Shown here one piece after another: positions 13,104 to 22,805 of a stretch of DNA of 64,000 nucleotides. How positions within the stretch are numbered: position 1 is the stretch's first letter; the number at the start of each line of letters is the position of its first letter. The notes under the pieces were generated by a model. It did no database searches. It was not told where the DNA came from and saw only the letters and a program-made list of their open reading frames with translations. This DNA comes from Raffaelea ambrosiae (lineage: Eukaryota; Ascomycota; Sordariomycetes; Ophiostomatales; Ophiostomataceae). The stretch covers positions 777,801 to 841,800 of the forward strand of contig PCDI01000012.1 in NCBI GenBank assembly GCA_002778195.1. Reading direction: 5' to 3'. The position numbers and the translations under genes were made by a program.

Positions 13104-15158
13104 ATGGCTCCTTTTGGTCTGAAAGCGGCTTTCTGGGCCGCTCTGGTTTTCTACAGCAGCCTCGTCCTTCCCACCCAGGCGGCCACCCAGTACTCGCTTA
13201 GCAAAGCTTACGATTACACCAATTTCTTCGATGAGTTCACCTTCTCCGACGCCGACGACCTGGCCAATGGCTATGTCGACTACCAGAACAAGAGTGCTGC
13301 CTTGTCGAGTGGACTGGCTGCCATCACCTCAGATAACCTTGTGAAGCTGGGTGCAGACTCCACGGAGACGCCTGCTGCCGGCAGCCGCGGACGGAAATCT
13401 GTGAGGGTGGAGGGCAACTATGACTTTAATCTTGGCCTGGTCATTGCCGATTTCACCCATCTGCCACCACCAAAGTGCGGTCTTTGGCCGGCATAGTAAG
13501 TGAATTTCATACATCTTTTTTCAAATAGACTACCAAGCTGGAGTCATGCCGATTTTGCAGCAAAGCTGACGCCCTCCTCCAGCTGGACGTATGCCAACCC
13601 CTGGCCTACTTACGGCGAATTCGACATCTACGAGTACTACAATCTTGAAGACAGCAACTACATCACGCTCCACACTGCTAGCTCCAGCTCCGTCGGGACT
13701 TGCACCCTTGCTCAGGGTAACATGACGGGCACTCTGGGTAATAACACTAACTGCGACAACCAGTACCAAAACATACCAGATCAGTACCAAGGCCAGGGCT
13801 GTAGTGTTGTCGAGGTTGGCTCTGACGTCCCATTCCCAACGTCTGCCACGAATAACGGAGGAATTTATGCCCTGGAGTGGACAAGCGACTACATCAAAGT
13901 TTGGAGCTGGGTGCACGGTTCTGAGCCGTCCGACCTCAACAGCGCCCATCCAGACCCGTCAACATGGGGCACGCCTCGCTCGTACGTCGGAACGCCCAAC
14001 TGCAACATTCCCAATGTTATTTCAAACCAGCACCTTGTCCTCAACGTCGACTTCTGTGGAGATGCCGCTGGCGGGAACTTCCAGGCCTGTTCAGCAGCCA
14101 ACCCGGGCTATGCAGCAACCTCCGAGGGCTGTGCGGCTTACGTCCAGGACCATCCCGAGGAGTACACAAGCTCCTACTTTGAGTTGGATTACATCAAGAT
14201 CTATGCCTTGGAGGCCATCGCTTCGTCTAGCCTGAGTTCGCCGACAAGCCCGACATCGACCCCTGTCCGCTCTACTTCGAGCGTCCGGGCAAGCACCAGC
14301 GCAAGCGCTACAGAAAGCTCGACAATCGATTCGACAGTAAGCTCAGCAACAAGCTCAGCAACAAGCTCAGCAACAAGCTCGCCAAGCCCTGCAGAGAGCC
14401 TCTCAACCAGCTGTACAGCGAACTCTACTGTCTCGCCGCACGGCTCGACTCCGACCAGCACTGGTGGCATCTCATCGGGTGGTTCGAGCCCGACAGAAAC
14501 CATAAGCACGGTGCTCTCGACGATCACGTCTACCATTGACGCATGCGCACCTACAGTGACCAACTGTCCGTACAGAAAGGTGACCACTATGGTATACACT
14601 GCCTACACTACGGTTTGTCCACTTACGACAACGGCTCATGCGTCTGCCGGGGCCGAAGCCGATGCTTCTGCTGGGAACACCACTATGCAGACAAGAACTG
14701 CCGCCGAAACGACGAGCACGGTTGTCGTCACGCTTGGTCCCAGCTCTGGAAATGGCGCAGCGACAACTCAAACGCTCCCGACCACAGCTGTGGCAAACTC
14801 AAATAAGGCCGCTGCCCCTGCTGGAACCGACGGACCAGTGGAACAGAATACTGCGGCGACAGCCACCACAACTGCAGAAACTTTGACTGTGACGGCCGCC
14901 ACTATTTGCGACGTTGGGAAAGCCATAAGTCTTGGCGCCGGTCAACCGGCAGCTTCTGCGCCGACTGTATCTCCTGTCATTGCAGCAACAGTACCCACAA
15001 CAGCTGCTGTCCCGACGTCAATAGGGACGGCGTCGGCTTTCCCTGGTACAGCTAGCACTTCCACCACTAGCAGCCCAGTAGTTGTGGCCGGTGCCGGCAC
15101 TAAGCAGTCCAGCACAGTCCTCCTTGCGGCTGCTCTTATGCTGGTCGTCGTTCTGTGA
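13104..15158 (+). CDS. GPI-type GH16 beta-glucanase
   Basis: Exons 13104-13495 and 13538-15158 give 670 aa. A signal peptide covers residues 1 to about 26. The GH16 fold follows: 'CGLWPAYW' is completed across the intron (residues 125-132), then the catalytic signature GEFDIYE with Glu158 as nucleophile, Asp160 and Glu163 as acid/base. The domain ends near residue 350 ('FELDYIKIYALE'). A long Ser/Thr-rich linker and a hydrophobic C-terminus ('STVLLAAALMLVVVL') indicate a GPI anchor. Family members are endo-1,3(4)-beta-glucanases or wall-remodelling enzymes. The 42-bp intron is very short. The first AG (13527-13528) would create an immediate stop, and only the next AG (13536-13537) gives the conserved W-P-A-Y-W, so acceptor choice is set by the protein. 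Confidence 0.92.
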
Positions 15159-15616
15159 TTTTGGGGTTTGAAGATGCCTTCCAACGCCAATGGTTTAGAG
15201 AGACGGGATACTAATCCCATTCATTCATTTTTTTTTCTTTTGTCTTTTTCTTTTGTCCTTTGTCTTCTGTCTTCTTTCTTTTGTGTTCCCTTCTGATATT
15301 TTCTTGATAACCATAGTTTGTTTCGTATTCTTGGCTGGTTGCTCATTATTAGGGTGGCCCGGCATTGTTTAGTTAATGCTTGGTGCTTTAAAAGTCTCTG
15401 TATTTGGGGCTTAACTAATTAAGTCTACGTACAAAGCACCGTGCTAGTTAATACGAGATCGGGGGGGAAGCAAACTGTGATCCCGAGCCTATCAGAGCTT
15501 ATGTGGGGGCTTATTAAGAGTCTTTCCCAGTTACACATGACGGTCAGGAATAGCCTCTCACAAACCTAGTCTTCGTCTGTATTCTTGCGAAAGCTCTCCA
15601 CGATCACCCCTTGCGC
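15159..15616. other. intergenic between GH16 and OMA1
   Basis: T-rich 3' flank (15228-15300) followed by a short promoter region. No gene is seen. Confidence 0.7.
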
Positions 15617-16975
15617 ATGATCTCGAGTCGCGCTTCTCACGCACCGATGCTGTTCCGGAGGATTGCTGCAGAAATGCGGCCCTGCTCGGGCAGCATGGTT
15701 CTGGCGGCCCTTCGCGCCCCAGGGAGACTGCAGCCTGTCAGACGCCATATATCCTCATCTTCGTCCTTCACGCGACCCTGCATTGTGTCCATAGCTGTGA
15801 TCGCAGCACCAGGGCCGGGAGCCTACGGTCGGCGACCATTTTTCAGCGCATCGCATCGGGCCTACAACTACGAGCCGAATGACCAGAGACAGCGAGTCTT
15901 CCGAGGCGTGCCAGTGCAGCCCGGCGAGATGCCGCCACGGTCGACCTTTGAGGAGGGCAGCTGGTACGAGCCGGGCTACCAACGAGGCCGGGGCAGGTTT
16001 CCGTTTCCACCACCACCGCCGCCACCACCACGGCGGCCGCCTGGTCTGATCCGGCGCATCATCGGCAGCGCCAGCATGCGCGCAGTGATGTTGTTTGCCG
16101 CGGCGGGTGCGCTGGTGTTCTACTTTAGCCACCTCGAGGTGGTGCCCGTGTCCGGACGGCGACGCTTCAACTGCTTCGGGGAGGACACGATGCGCATGCT
16201 GGGCGAGATGCAGTACGAGCAGCTGATGGAGGCGGCCAAGGAGCAGAACCAGCGGTTCCTGTCCGACTACGACCCGCGCACGCTCGTGGTCAAGCATGTC
16301 ATGGCGCGCCTCATTCCCGTCAGCGGCATGTCCAACAACGAGGGCGACTGGGAGATCCGCGTCATCGACGACCCGACCACGGCCAACGCGTTCGTGCTGC
16401 CGGGCGGCAAGGTCTTTGTCTTTAGCGGCATCTTCAAGATTGCCCGCACCGAGGACGCCCTGGCCGCCGTGCTCGGCCACGAGCTCGCCCACAACCTGGC
16501 CAACCACCACGGCGAGCGCGCCTCGTCCGCCATCGGCTCGACCATCCTGCTGACCAGCGCGTTCTTGCTGACGGCCGGGCTGGCGTACTTTGTGCTGTCG
16601 CCGGTCATCGACCTGGTCTTCAACAGCCCCATGAGCCGGCGCCAGGAGAGCGAGGCCGACTACATCGGGCTCATGCTGATGGCCGAGGCCTGCTTTGACC
16701 CGCGCGAGGCAGCCGCCTTCTGGAAGCGCATGGACGAGGCGCAACAGCTGCAGCCGCCCGAGTGGATCAGCACGCATCCTTCTGTAAGACTCGCACCCGT
16801 CCATTCCAGACGATTTTTGACTGACTCTTTCCAGAACCAACACCGGATGGAGAACATCCAGGAGTGGATGCCCGTAGCTCTGGAGAAGATGCAGCAGAGC
16901 TCGTGCAACGGCACCCGGGATTTTGCTACCAGGTTCAAGCAGGCATTACGGCAGGGTGTCATGATCAGCATGTGA
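15617..16975 (+). CDS. OMA1: mitochondrial metalloendopeptidase OMA1 (M48)
   Basis: Exons 15617-16783 and 16835-16975 give 435 aa. The start is the first ATG; an in-frame TTG lies six bases upstream. The N-terminus is Arg/Ser-rich without acidic residues early on, as expected of a mitochondrial presequence. A membrane helix lies at about 156-172. The peptidase has the zinc motif HELAH at 288-292 and ESEAD at 344-348, which supplies the third ligand. The end reads 'WISTHPS|NQHRMENIQEWMP', typical of the OMA1 C-terminus. OMA1 is a stress-activated inner-membrane protease of mitochondrial quality control. The 51-bp intron is a multiple of three and has no in-frame stop, so its retention would insert 17 residues into the conserved HPSN region. 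Confidence 0.93.
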   Translation: MISSRASHAPMLFRRIAAEMRPCSGSMVLAALRAPGRLQPVRRHISSSSSFTRPCIVSIAVIAAPGPGAYGRRPFFSASHRAYNYEPNDQRQRVFRGVPVQPGEMPPRSTFEEGSWYEPGYQRGRGRFPFPPPPPPPPRRPPGLIRRIIGSASMRAVMLFAAAGALVFYFSHLEVVPVSGRRRFNCFGEDTMRMLGEMQYEQLMEAAKEQNQRFLSDYDPRTLVVKHVMARLIPVSGMSNNEGDWEIRVIDDPTTANAFVLPGGKVFVFSGIFKIARTEDALAAVLGHELAHNLANHHGERASSAIGSTILLTSAFLLTAGLAYFVLSPVIDLVFNSPMSRRQESEADYIGLMLMAEACFDPREAAAFWKRMDEAQQLQPPEWISTHPSVRLAPVHSRRFLTDSFQNQHRMENIQEWMPVALEKMQQSSCNGTRDFATRFKQALRQGVMISM

Positions 16976-17433
16976 GGAGAGTTTTTTATTTTTTATTTTT
17001 TAATTTTTTTCATTTATTTTTTCCATCGCGGTCTTTGTTTATGGTTTCGTCTTTTTGTTATTGAGGGGGGCGTGGGTAGAGAATTAGATCGTGCCGTGGG
17101 TTTCGGGGGTTCATCAAGGGGAAGAATACGGAGTAAGTTTTGGACAGCAGTCATGCGGAAAGGGCGGCGCAAATGTATCTTACCCCCGAATGTGATTGCA
17201 TTTGGGTTTTTATTTTACAATCAAACGCATCGGTTTCTGGTCGTCCGGACAATCAATTGGATGCTGTCCCTTTTTATCAAACGTGTCCATGATCTTTCAT
17301 CGGCCCATACCTTGACTTTTACAAGCCATAGGCTGTTGATGCTCTGCAAGTTTCCCGCTTCAGTTTACGGCTTCTCAGTTTCTTCTACCGATTTCTGTTT
17401 CTAATACCCGCCAAACACGACTCGCACTTGCCC

Positions 17434-18442
17434 ATGGCTGCACCATCCAAACGGGCTGAGGCATCGTACAGCACCCGCGCCGACAAGTATGAGGACTCGT
17501 GGCACCCAGAGTACTCGGCACGCTTTGCTCAGGTCGCCCATCCACAGCCGGGCCAGCGTGTCTTGGACCTCTGCTGTGGCACCGGTCTCGATGCCTAGTT
17601 GGTGACGCAAGCATTGAGTAGTAGTGGCGGCAATGTTGGTGAAGACAAGGATACCACGCCCTGTGACGGTGGCATTGCCGTTGGCGTCGACACGGCGGCT
17701 GCCATGCTGGCAGTTGCTAGGCGACGCCTGCGGGACGAGCCGGCGGATGTACAGAGACGTCTTGTCTGGCTGGTTGGAACACGATGTTACGCACTTGGAG
17801 ACACTCGCAGCCGACCGAGTCTGCATTGGTTGCAATGAGCCGTTTCGATGCGATCCTCTCTGCTCGAATGCATTCGTCCTCTTCGGCGACCCCGATGGCG
17901 TGGTGGCCAGCTGGCGACGTTTCCTCAAACCTCCACGAGGAAACACAAGTGGCGGTGTCCTCGTCCTCGACATTCCCCATCTGCATAACCAGAGAGCCGG
18001 ACTCACCATGGCGCGCACCGCGCACCGCCTCGGCCTGACCTGGCCGTCCAGCCTCTCCTGGGCGCACTCAGTAGACTCATTTCGTAAATTTCGTGATGTG
18101 CTGGAGCGCCACGGCTTCCGCATGGAGCGTGTCGTTCCCCTGGACCGGGCTTCCCGGCAAGGGCCGCGCTCATTTGCTGTGGACGAAGGCCAACATTCTG
18201 CTTGACGTCGTATGCAAGTCCGAGGCATTTGCCGTCATGGCTGCTTCTGCAGCTGCTGAAGATACGAACGTAGTGGGAGCGCGCCCGACCGGTCTACCGC
18301 GAAGAATTTTGCCAAGTGTGCGGGCCCAAATGGACGAGTGCATGAGGAAGACACAATCTACGTTTACGTTGCACGACGCGAGGGTACAAGCAGCAGAGAG
18401 AGAGACACACACGGAGGCTTGGTAAGAAATATTGGCTCTTGA
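17434..18442 (+). pseudogene. decayed SAM-dependent methyltransferase
   Basis: The ATG at 17434 opens a class I methyltransferase N-terminus that reaches motif I, 'VLDLCCGTGLDA', and is then cut by an in-frame TAG at 17596-17598. The same frame resumes ('AVGVDTAAAMLAVARRR'). Homology-like sequence then switches frame: 'HDVTHLETLAADRV' lies in the +1 frame from about 17785, 'FDAIL' in the +2 frame near 17845, and 'CSNAFVLFGDPDGV' back in +1. Further switches occur between about 18150 and 18310, where one extra T sits inside 'GAATTTTGCC'. The last segment ('EEDTIYVYVARRE') looks like the usual family C-terminus, stopping at 18440-18442. None of the shifts sits at consensus splice sites, so this is a pseudogene rather than a misread spliced gene. 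An assembly error is possible but would need at least five separate faults. Confidence 0.85.
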
Positions 18443-18623
18443 GATGTACGTACACCAACCATTCTATGCAGATGCGAAACTTTTGCATCCTCTTTGTTTT
18501 ATGATCTATACAAACAGACAGAACGAAAACCGCTGGAATACACACGGAAGCACCAAGAACAGCAAAAAAAAAGAGAGAAAGAGGAAGACAAACACTACAC
18601 GCCCTTTGATTAGGCACTCTCTC

Positions 18624-19611
18624 TCATATCCGTGCCCTTGGGTGCTGCTGCTCTGAAGCCTTGGGCGGCCGTGGGTGGTCACCGGCCAGGTCGAGCCCGG
18701 TAATGGCCTCCAGCTCGTCCACGGCCTCGTAGGCGCGCCCCAGGTGCACCTTGACCGTCTGGAATCCGTGCTTGCGCCCACCCTTGAGGTTCTCGCCAAT
18801 GTCGTCGAGGAACACAATGTCTGGAGGCGCCACGCCGCTCGCCCAGCCGAGCTCCCGGCCGCGGGCCGTGTCGGCGTGGGCCCGCGCATAGGCGTCGACC
18901 TCGCGCACGGCCAGGTCGTAGATCTCCGGCTCGGGCTTGCGCAGCCCGACGTGCGCCGACGACACAAAGACGTCAAAGAGTCGCCGCACAGGGTGGTCGC
19001 GGAAATCGGGCTTGTGCAGGCGGTGGCCCGGCGGGAAAATAACCGTGTTGCTGAGCGCGGCCAGGATGTAGCGGCCGCTGGCATGGAGGCGCTGCAGGGC
19101 CGGGAACATCCAGGGATCGGGCTTCTCGGAGGCGCGCATCATCTCGTTGAAGACGAGCTCGCCGTCGATGGCCGGCACGGGCGGCAGCCGGGCCGGCAGC
19201 TCGGCGGACGTGCCGAGGCTGCGGGCGCGGGCGGCCTCGTAAAAATCCTTCCAGCGAGCCGCGTCGTGCAGGTCCTTGTTGAAGCCGGCAAAGAAGGCGG
19301 CGTCCATGGGGATCTGGCCGCGTTCAAGGCGCTGCCAGAAGCCATGAGGCCCTGACCGGGAGATGGAGTAGTTGATCCATCCGGGCGGGATGCCGAGGCT
19401 GATCTCGTAGTCGAGAATCGTCTGGAACGGCGAGACAACCTATAGGGCATTGCCCGTTCAGCTTTTTGGAACCATCTTTTTTTCTCCCCCCTACAACACA
19501 CACACACACACACAGATAGAGAGAGAGAGAGAGAACACAGAGACTCAAATGACTTACACAGACGCCTCCAATGTCAAAGAGAAGCACTTTCGGCTGCTTC
19601 TGGGCGGCCAT
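18624..19611 (-). CDS. HAD-superfamily hydrolase, epoxide-hydrolase N-domain type
   Basis: Minus-strand exons 19558-19611 and 18624-19439 give 289 aa. The split falls inside motif I so that 'LFDIGGVC' joins 'VVSPFQ'. Motifs in order: nucleophile Asp13 (the usual second Asp is Gly, 'DIGG'), motif II 'ALSNT' with Ser148, motif III Lys186 in 'LRKPEPEIY', and motif IV Asp230-Asp231 in 'IVFLDDIGENL'. A cap domain lies between motifs I and II. The arrangement matches the fungal HAD-IA group related to the N-terminal domain of soluble epoxide hydrolase; the substrate is unknown. Replacement of the second motif I Asp suggests altered phosphatase chemistry. The start is the ATG at 19611; a GTG in frame at 19677 is not used. 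The intron carries a microsatellite. Confidence 0.9.
19497..19534. repeat. compound (CA)n(GA)n microsatellite in an intron
   Basis: A CA run followed by a GA run lies within the single intron (19440-19557) of the HAD hydrolase. Confidence 0.9.
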
Positions 19612-20622
19612 TTTGACGGGGAAGAGCAAAGGGATACGACGGGGCAGGATTGGATCGGGCCCTTGGGTATCGCTCACTTTGCCCCCCTTCTACAAAGGTG
19701 ACGATTTCATGCGACGACGTGCAAAAGTCTGGAACACCATCGTCCCTTATTCAGATGGTGAGAAATTGGCTTTGCGAGCCCCCTCACCCTGGCTTCCGCC
19801 GCGAACCTCGGCCCTTAATCGCCTAGTCATGCGGAGTGTACTGCTGTACTGGGAAAGTGGCTTGGGACCACCCACGTGACTAGCGGTCGAGAGCTAAAGT
19901 GTGGCTGGTCAAGTTGTCGCAACCATACCAGTACTCAAAAAACAGGAAACAAAACTACCAATATGAAAAAAAAAACGGGAGAACAAAATCCCATCTTATC
20001 CAGAGACAGTGAAAAACTATGGATTGAGAGCCTCATGCATAATAATATGCGTACTCACGCTGCCCAACCACAAAGTTTGTTGAAATGCAGGGAAGAGCTC
20101 GGATAACCCTGGCAAGGAATCGCACAAGGCTTCCCATCAACTAGGTCCAATGAAATCCAGGAAACATCAAGAATGTTGACCTTGCTTGAAATTTGACAAG
20201 AAACACGCCACTGCAGCAGTAAAGAGCCCACGAGAGCCTCTCATTTTCAAGAGCTCGGGCATTCTCAGTAGTTCCAGTGCAATATATGGTGAGAATCGAG
20301 GTCCCTGTGCCATTTCAGTATGATTCACCGCTCGGGTCTGGAAATAGGAACCGGGAAAGAAGACTTCCACAATGCCCTGGATGTTTCAGTACAAGGATAG
20401 TAAGAGCTGGGTCAGAGGCTGTCTCTGGCCAGGAGTTGCCGTGACAAAAAATTTCCAAACTTGATCTTGTTAACGCCCTGTAGACACAGCTGTCTGGGGG
20501 GAAAGTGCGGTGCGTGCTTAGGACCGGCCAGAAAACAATACATGCCAAAGGCCCCGAAATAACGTCTGCAAACCACCCGACGCCTAATGGTTGGCAACTG
20601 CCCCCCGCCTCCATCTTCTTAG
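19612..20622. other. intergenic, no gene
   Basis: This is the promoter side of the HAD gene, with a CACGTG at 19873-19878, and moderately AT-rich DNA to 20622. Short open frames have no recognisable features. Confidence 0.65.
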
Positions 20623-22002
20623 ATGTCTTTCAATGTCAACCCTCTTTTTCCCCTGTCCCGTTCATTTCACGCGCACACACTCTCCGCTCCGTACCGAGTT
20701 TTAAAACAAAGAGTGCCTTTGAAGGCAGATACATCTGCGAGGCCGAGAGAAGTCGTCGGTGGCGGCACTAACATGATGACGCCAGACGTTGGCGAGATCA
20801 AATAGGTGCCAATCTCGATTTTCATCAACGAGCACCGGCAGATCTTGGCGCAGTCCATCTCAAACGTTCTTTCCACGCAGACTGCCGAGCTCACATAGGC
20901 CCAAATTGTCGATGGAATCACACTCACGCATGTCGCAACGGATCACCATTTCGGCAGTGCATTTCCTGGCCACCCCATGCTTTGGAACGAGGAGGAATGT
21001 GAGCCTGGCAATCACGAGGAGCTCATCGCTGGCGCCACGGACAAAGTGAAAGAGCTGCGCGACAACCTGGACTTGGGTGATGTTGTGCGTTTTGATGAAC
21101 CTGTATGTTCTACGCATTCCCTTTTCTTGAGCGGCCGGCCGTGGCGCTTGGCCATGGCCTTTGACACGAGTACTAACAAACGGCACAGCAAAGCGGGCAA
21201 ACGCATTTCAAAGAGCGGCGCCGCAGTCCCGTGAATTCAACACACGCTTGGTCGAATTGACAGCCATTGCCATCCACCAGATTGCATCTTGGCTCTTCAA
21301 AATTGTCGAGCCTTTGAGACCCAAGGACGACCCGCTTCTAACATGGCGGCCAGATACGAAGGACGAAACTTACCATTTATACTACCCACACGGCTTCCCG
21401 CGTACATATTTCCGCCATAAGTGGTATGACGTGTATAGCCAGTATCCAGAAGGCGTGACCGATGGCGTAGGGTACTGGGCTGAGTCACGAATATTTGGGG
21501 GAGTCGTCTTGTTCGACCGCCGTGACCCCGGCTTGACGGCAGAAGCTGATGTCAGTTCAACATATAAAATAACCTACTCTTAAACGGAGACGACTCTAAC
21601 GTACAAAACATTCTACTAATAATAAACTAGCCGTATACCATAAATTTTCATCCAGATAGATATGGTATTACTTACCGTATTTACCGCCTTCTGGACAGCC
21701 AGAATAAACAGCTCCTCGACTTTCTGTTAACCACCAACGTGGAAGAGACGCCTTGCCCGCTGCCTATTTTAGGTAACGAGAACAACAACCACAGGATTGA
21801 CCCAGAGGAGCTTATGAAAGAGACGGGAATTTACCGCGATAAATGGGAACGCAAAGCCATGACTCTTAGCGAGGGCGACTACCGACTCCGAGATACCGTA
21901 GACACCTTGAATTTTATCACTGTACAAGGTTACGTTGATGCTGTCCACCGTGCTAAAGATATGAGGGACAGGCTCCGGGCGGGTGAAGATCTTGGATGGT
22001 AG
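20623..22002 (+). pseudogene. degraded conserved fungal gene of unknown function
   Basis: A continuous coding-like frame from about 20623 contains two TAG stops (20803-20805, 20896-20898) between protein-like segments such as 'VPISIFINEHRQILAQ' and 'AQIVDGITLTHVATDHHFG', and continues to 'LGDVVRFDEP'. A plausible intron (21103-21188, GTATGT to CACAG) follows, but its splicing joins frames wrongly by one base with the next exon, 'AKRANAFQRAAPQSREFNTR'. A second intron, 21551-21630 (GTCAGT to CTAG), splices in phase, and the last exon runs to 22002. The downstream part ('YHLYYPHGFPRTYFRH', 'GVGYWAESRIFGGVVLFDRR', 'GEDLGW') looks like a family of Sordariomycete hypothetical proteins as I remember them; I know no function. 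Intact 3' and broken 5' halves suggest recent loss. The 5' limit is uncertain. Confidence 0.7.
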
Positions 22003-22177
22003 ATCAAGAAATGCATGCAGTAGTCCAATTGTTTTGATATCCTGATGATGGGTGTTGGGGGTCTTGGTCTGACCGTCTTACACGCAAGCCAAAAAAATGT
22101 CGGAAGTAATACTTCGGCATCTTAGAATAAAAAGCCGATTTAGTATACCTATTTATCAAACATGTTTATTACACATA

Positions 22178-22549
22178 CGCCGCGCGTGAAAAAGTTTACA
22201 TAATCTTTTTTTCTGCCCCCCCCCTTACATACACACACGTGACCTAAATAACTGTACCGATCACAGGCATAGATCACCTTTTATATTATACACGCATAGC
22301 CGCGAGGCTTCGCCCACTGGTTGATAGACTTAAATAGAGATTATTTAGAGTCATATGTAGTCTCTGGAGGCAAGAGGGATGGATGATTGCTGTTACTTTC
22401 TATTCTCTTTTCGGTGCTGTCATAGTGTATCTTACGATGATTGGCTACTGTATTATTCGGTGTTTTTTACGATACAGGGCGGCTGGGAGGGGACGTACAG
22501 GCGGCGAAAGCTGGCAGAAAAGATTACATAAACTTCTTCGCACGCCGCG
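22178..22549. mobile_element. MITE-like element with terminal inverted repeats
   Basis: A 32-bp segment at 22178-22209 recurs in inverted orientation at 22518-22549, with 26 of 32 positions matching by eye. Five of the six mismatches are transitions. The flanks beyond both arms also carry similar ACACA sequence, so the true ends may lie slightly further out. The interior (about 310 bp) is AT-rich, has no open frame, and would fit a non-autonomous DNA transposon. I could not identify a target-site duplication with certainty. Confidence 0.55.
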
Positions 22550-22630
22550 TGTGTAGCCGGTTATGCTGTATTATTGGGGGCCACTAGGGGTTTTTGGTAG
22601 GCAACTGGCTCGTCGCCGACCATGAAAAAT

Positions 22631-22645
22631 GTTAGGGTTAGAGGG
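22631..22645 (+). promoter_or_regulatory. telobox-like motif upstream of RPL5
   Basis: GTTAGGGTTAGAGGG followed by a G run lies about 165 bp before the RPL5 start. TTAGGG-type sites (Tbf1-like factors) are known regulators of ribosomal protein genes in several fungi. Assignment here is by motif only. Confidence 0.5.
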
Positions 22646-22805
22646 GGGGGATTTTTGCCAGCCCACAAATTTTGTGCGTGCATGGATTAAGTGCACTAAA
22701 TTTTCTTGAATCGTCGATACTTTTTTTTTCTTTCACGATTCCTCCGACATCAACGACCGCACAACACAACTTGCATTGAATACCCGATCAAAGCAAGCCG
22801 TCAAG

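Noticed and set aside
15755..16843. 362-codon antisense ORF over OMA1
   Set aside because: It is the mirror of strongly biased codons; the sense strand carries HELAH and an intact M48 domain.
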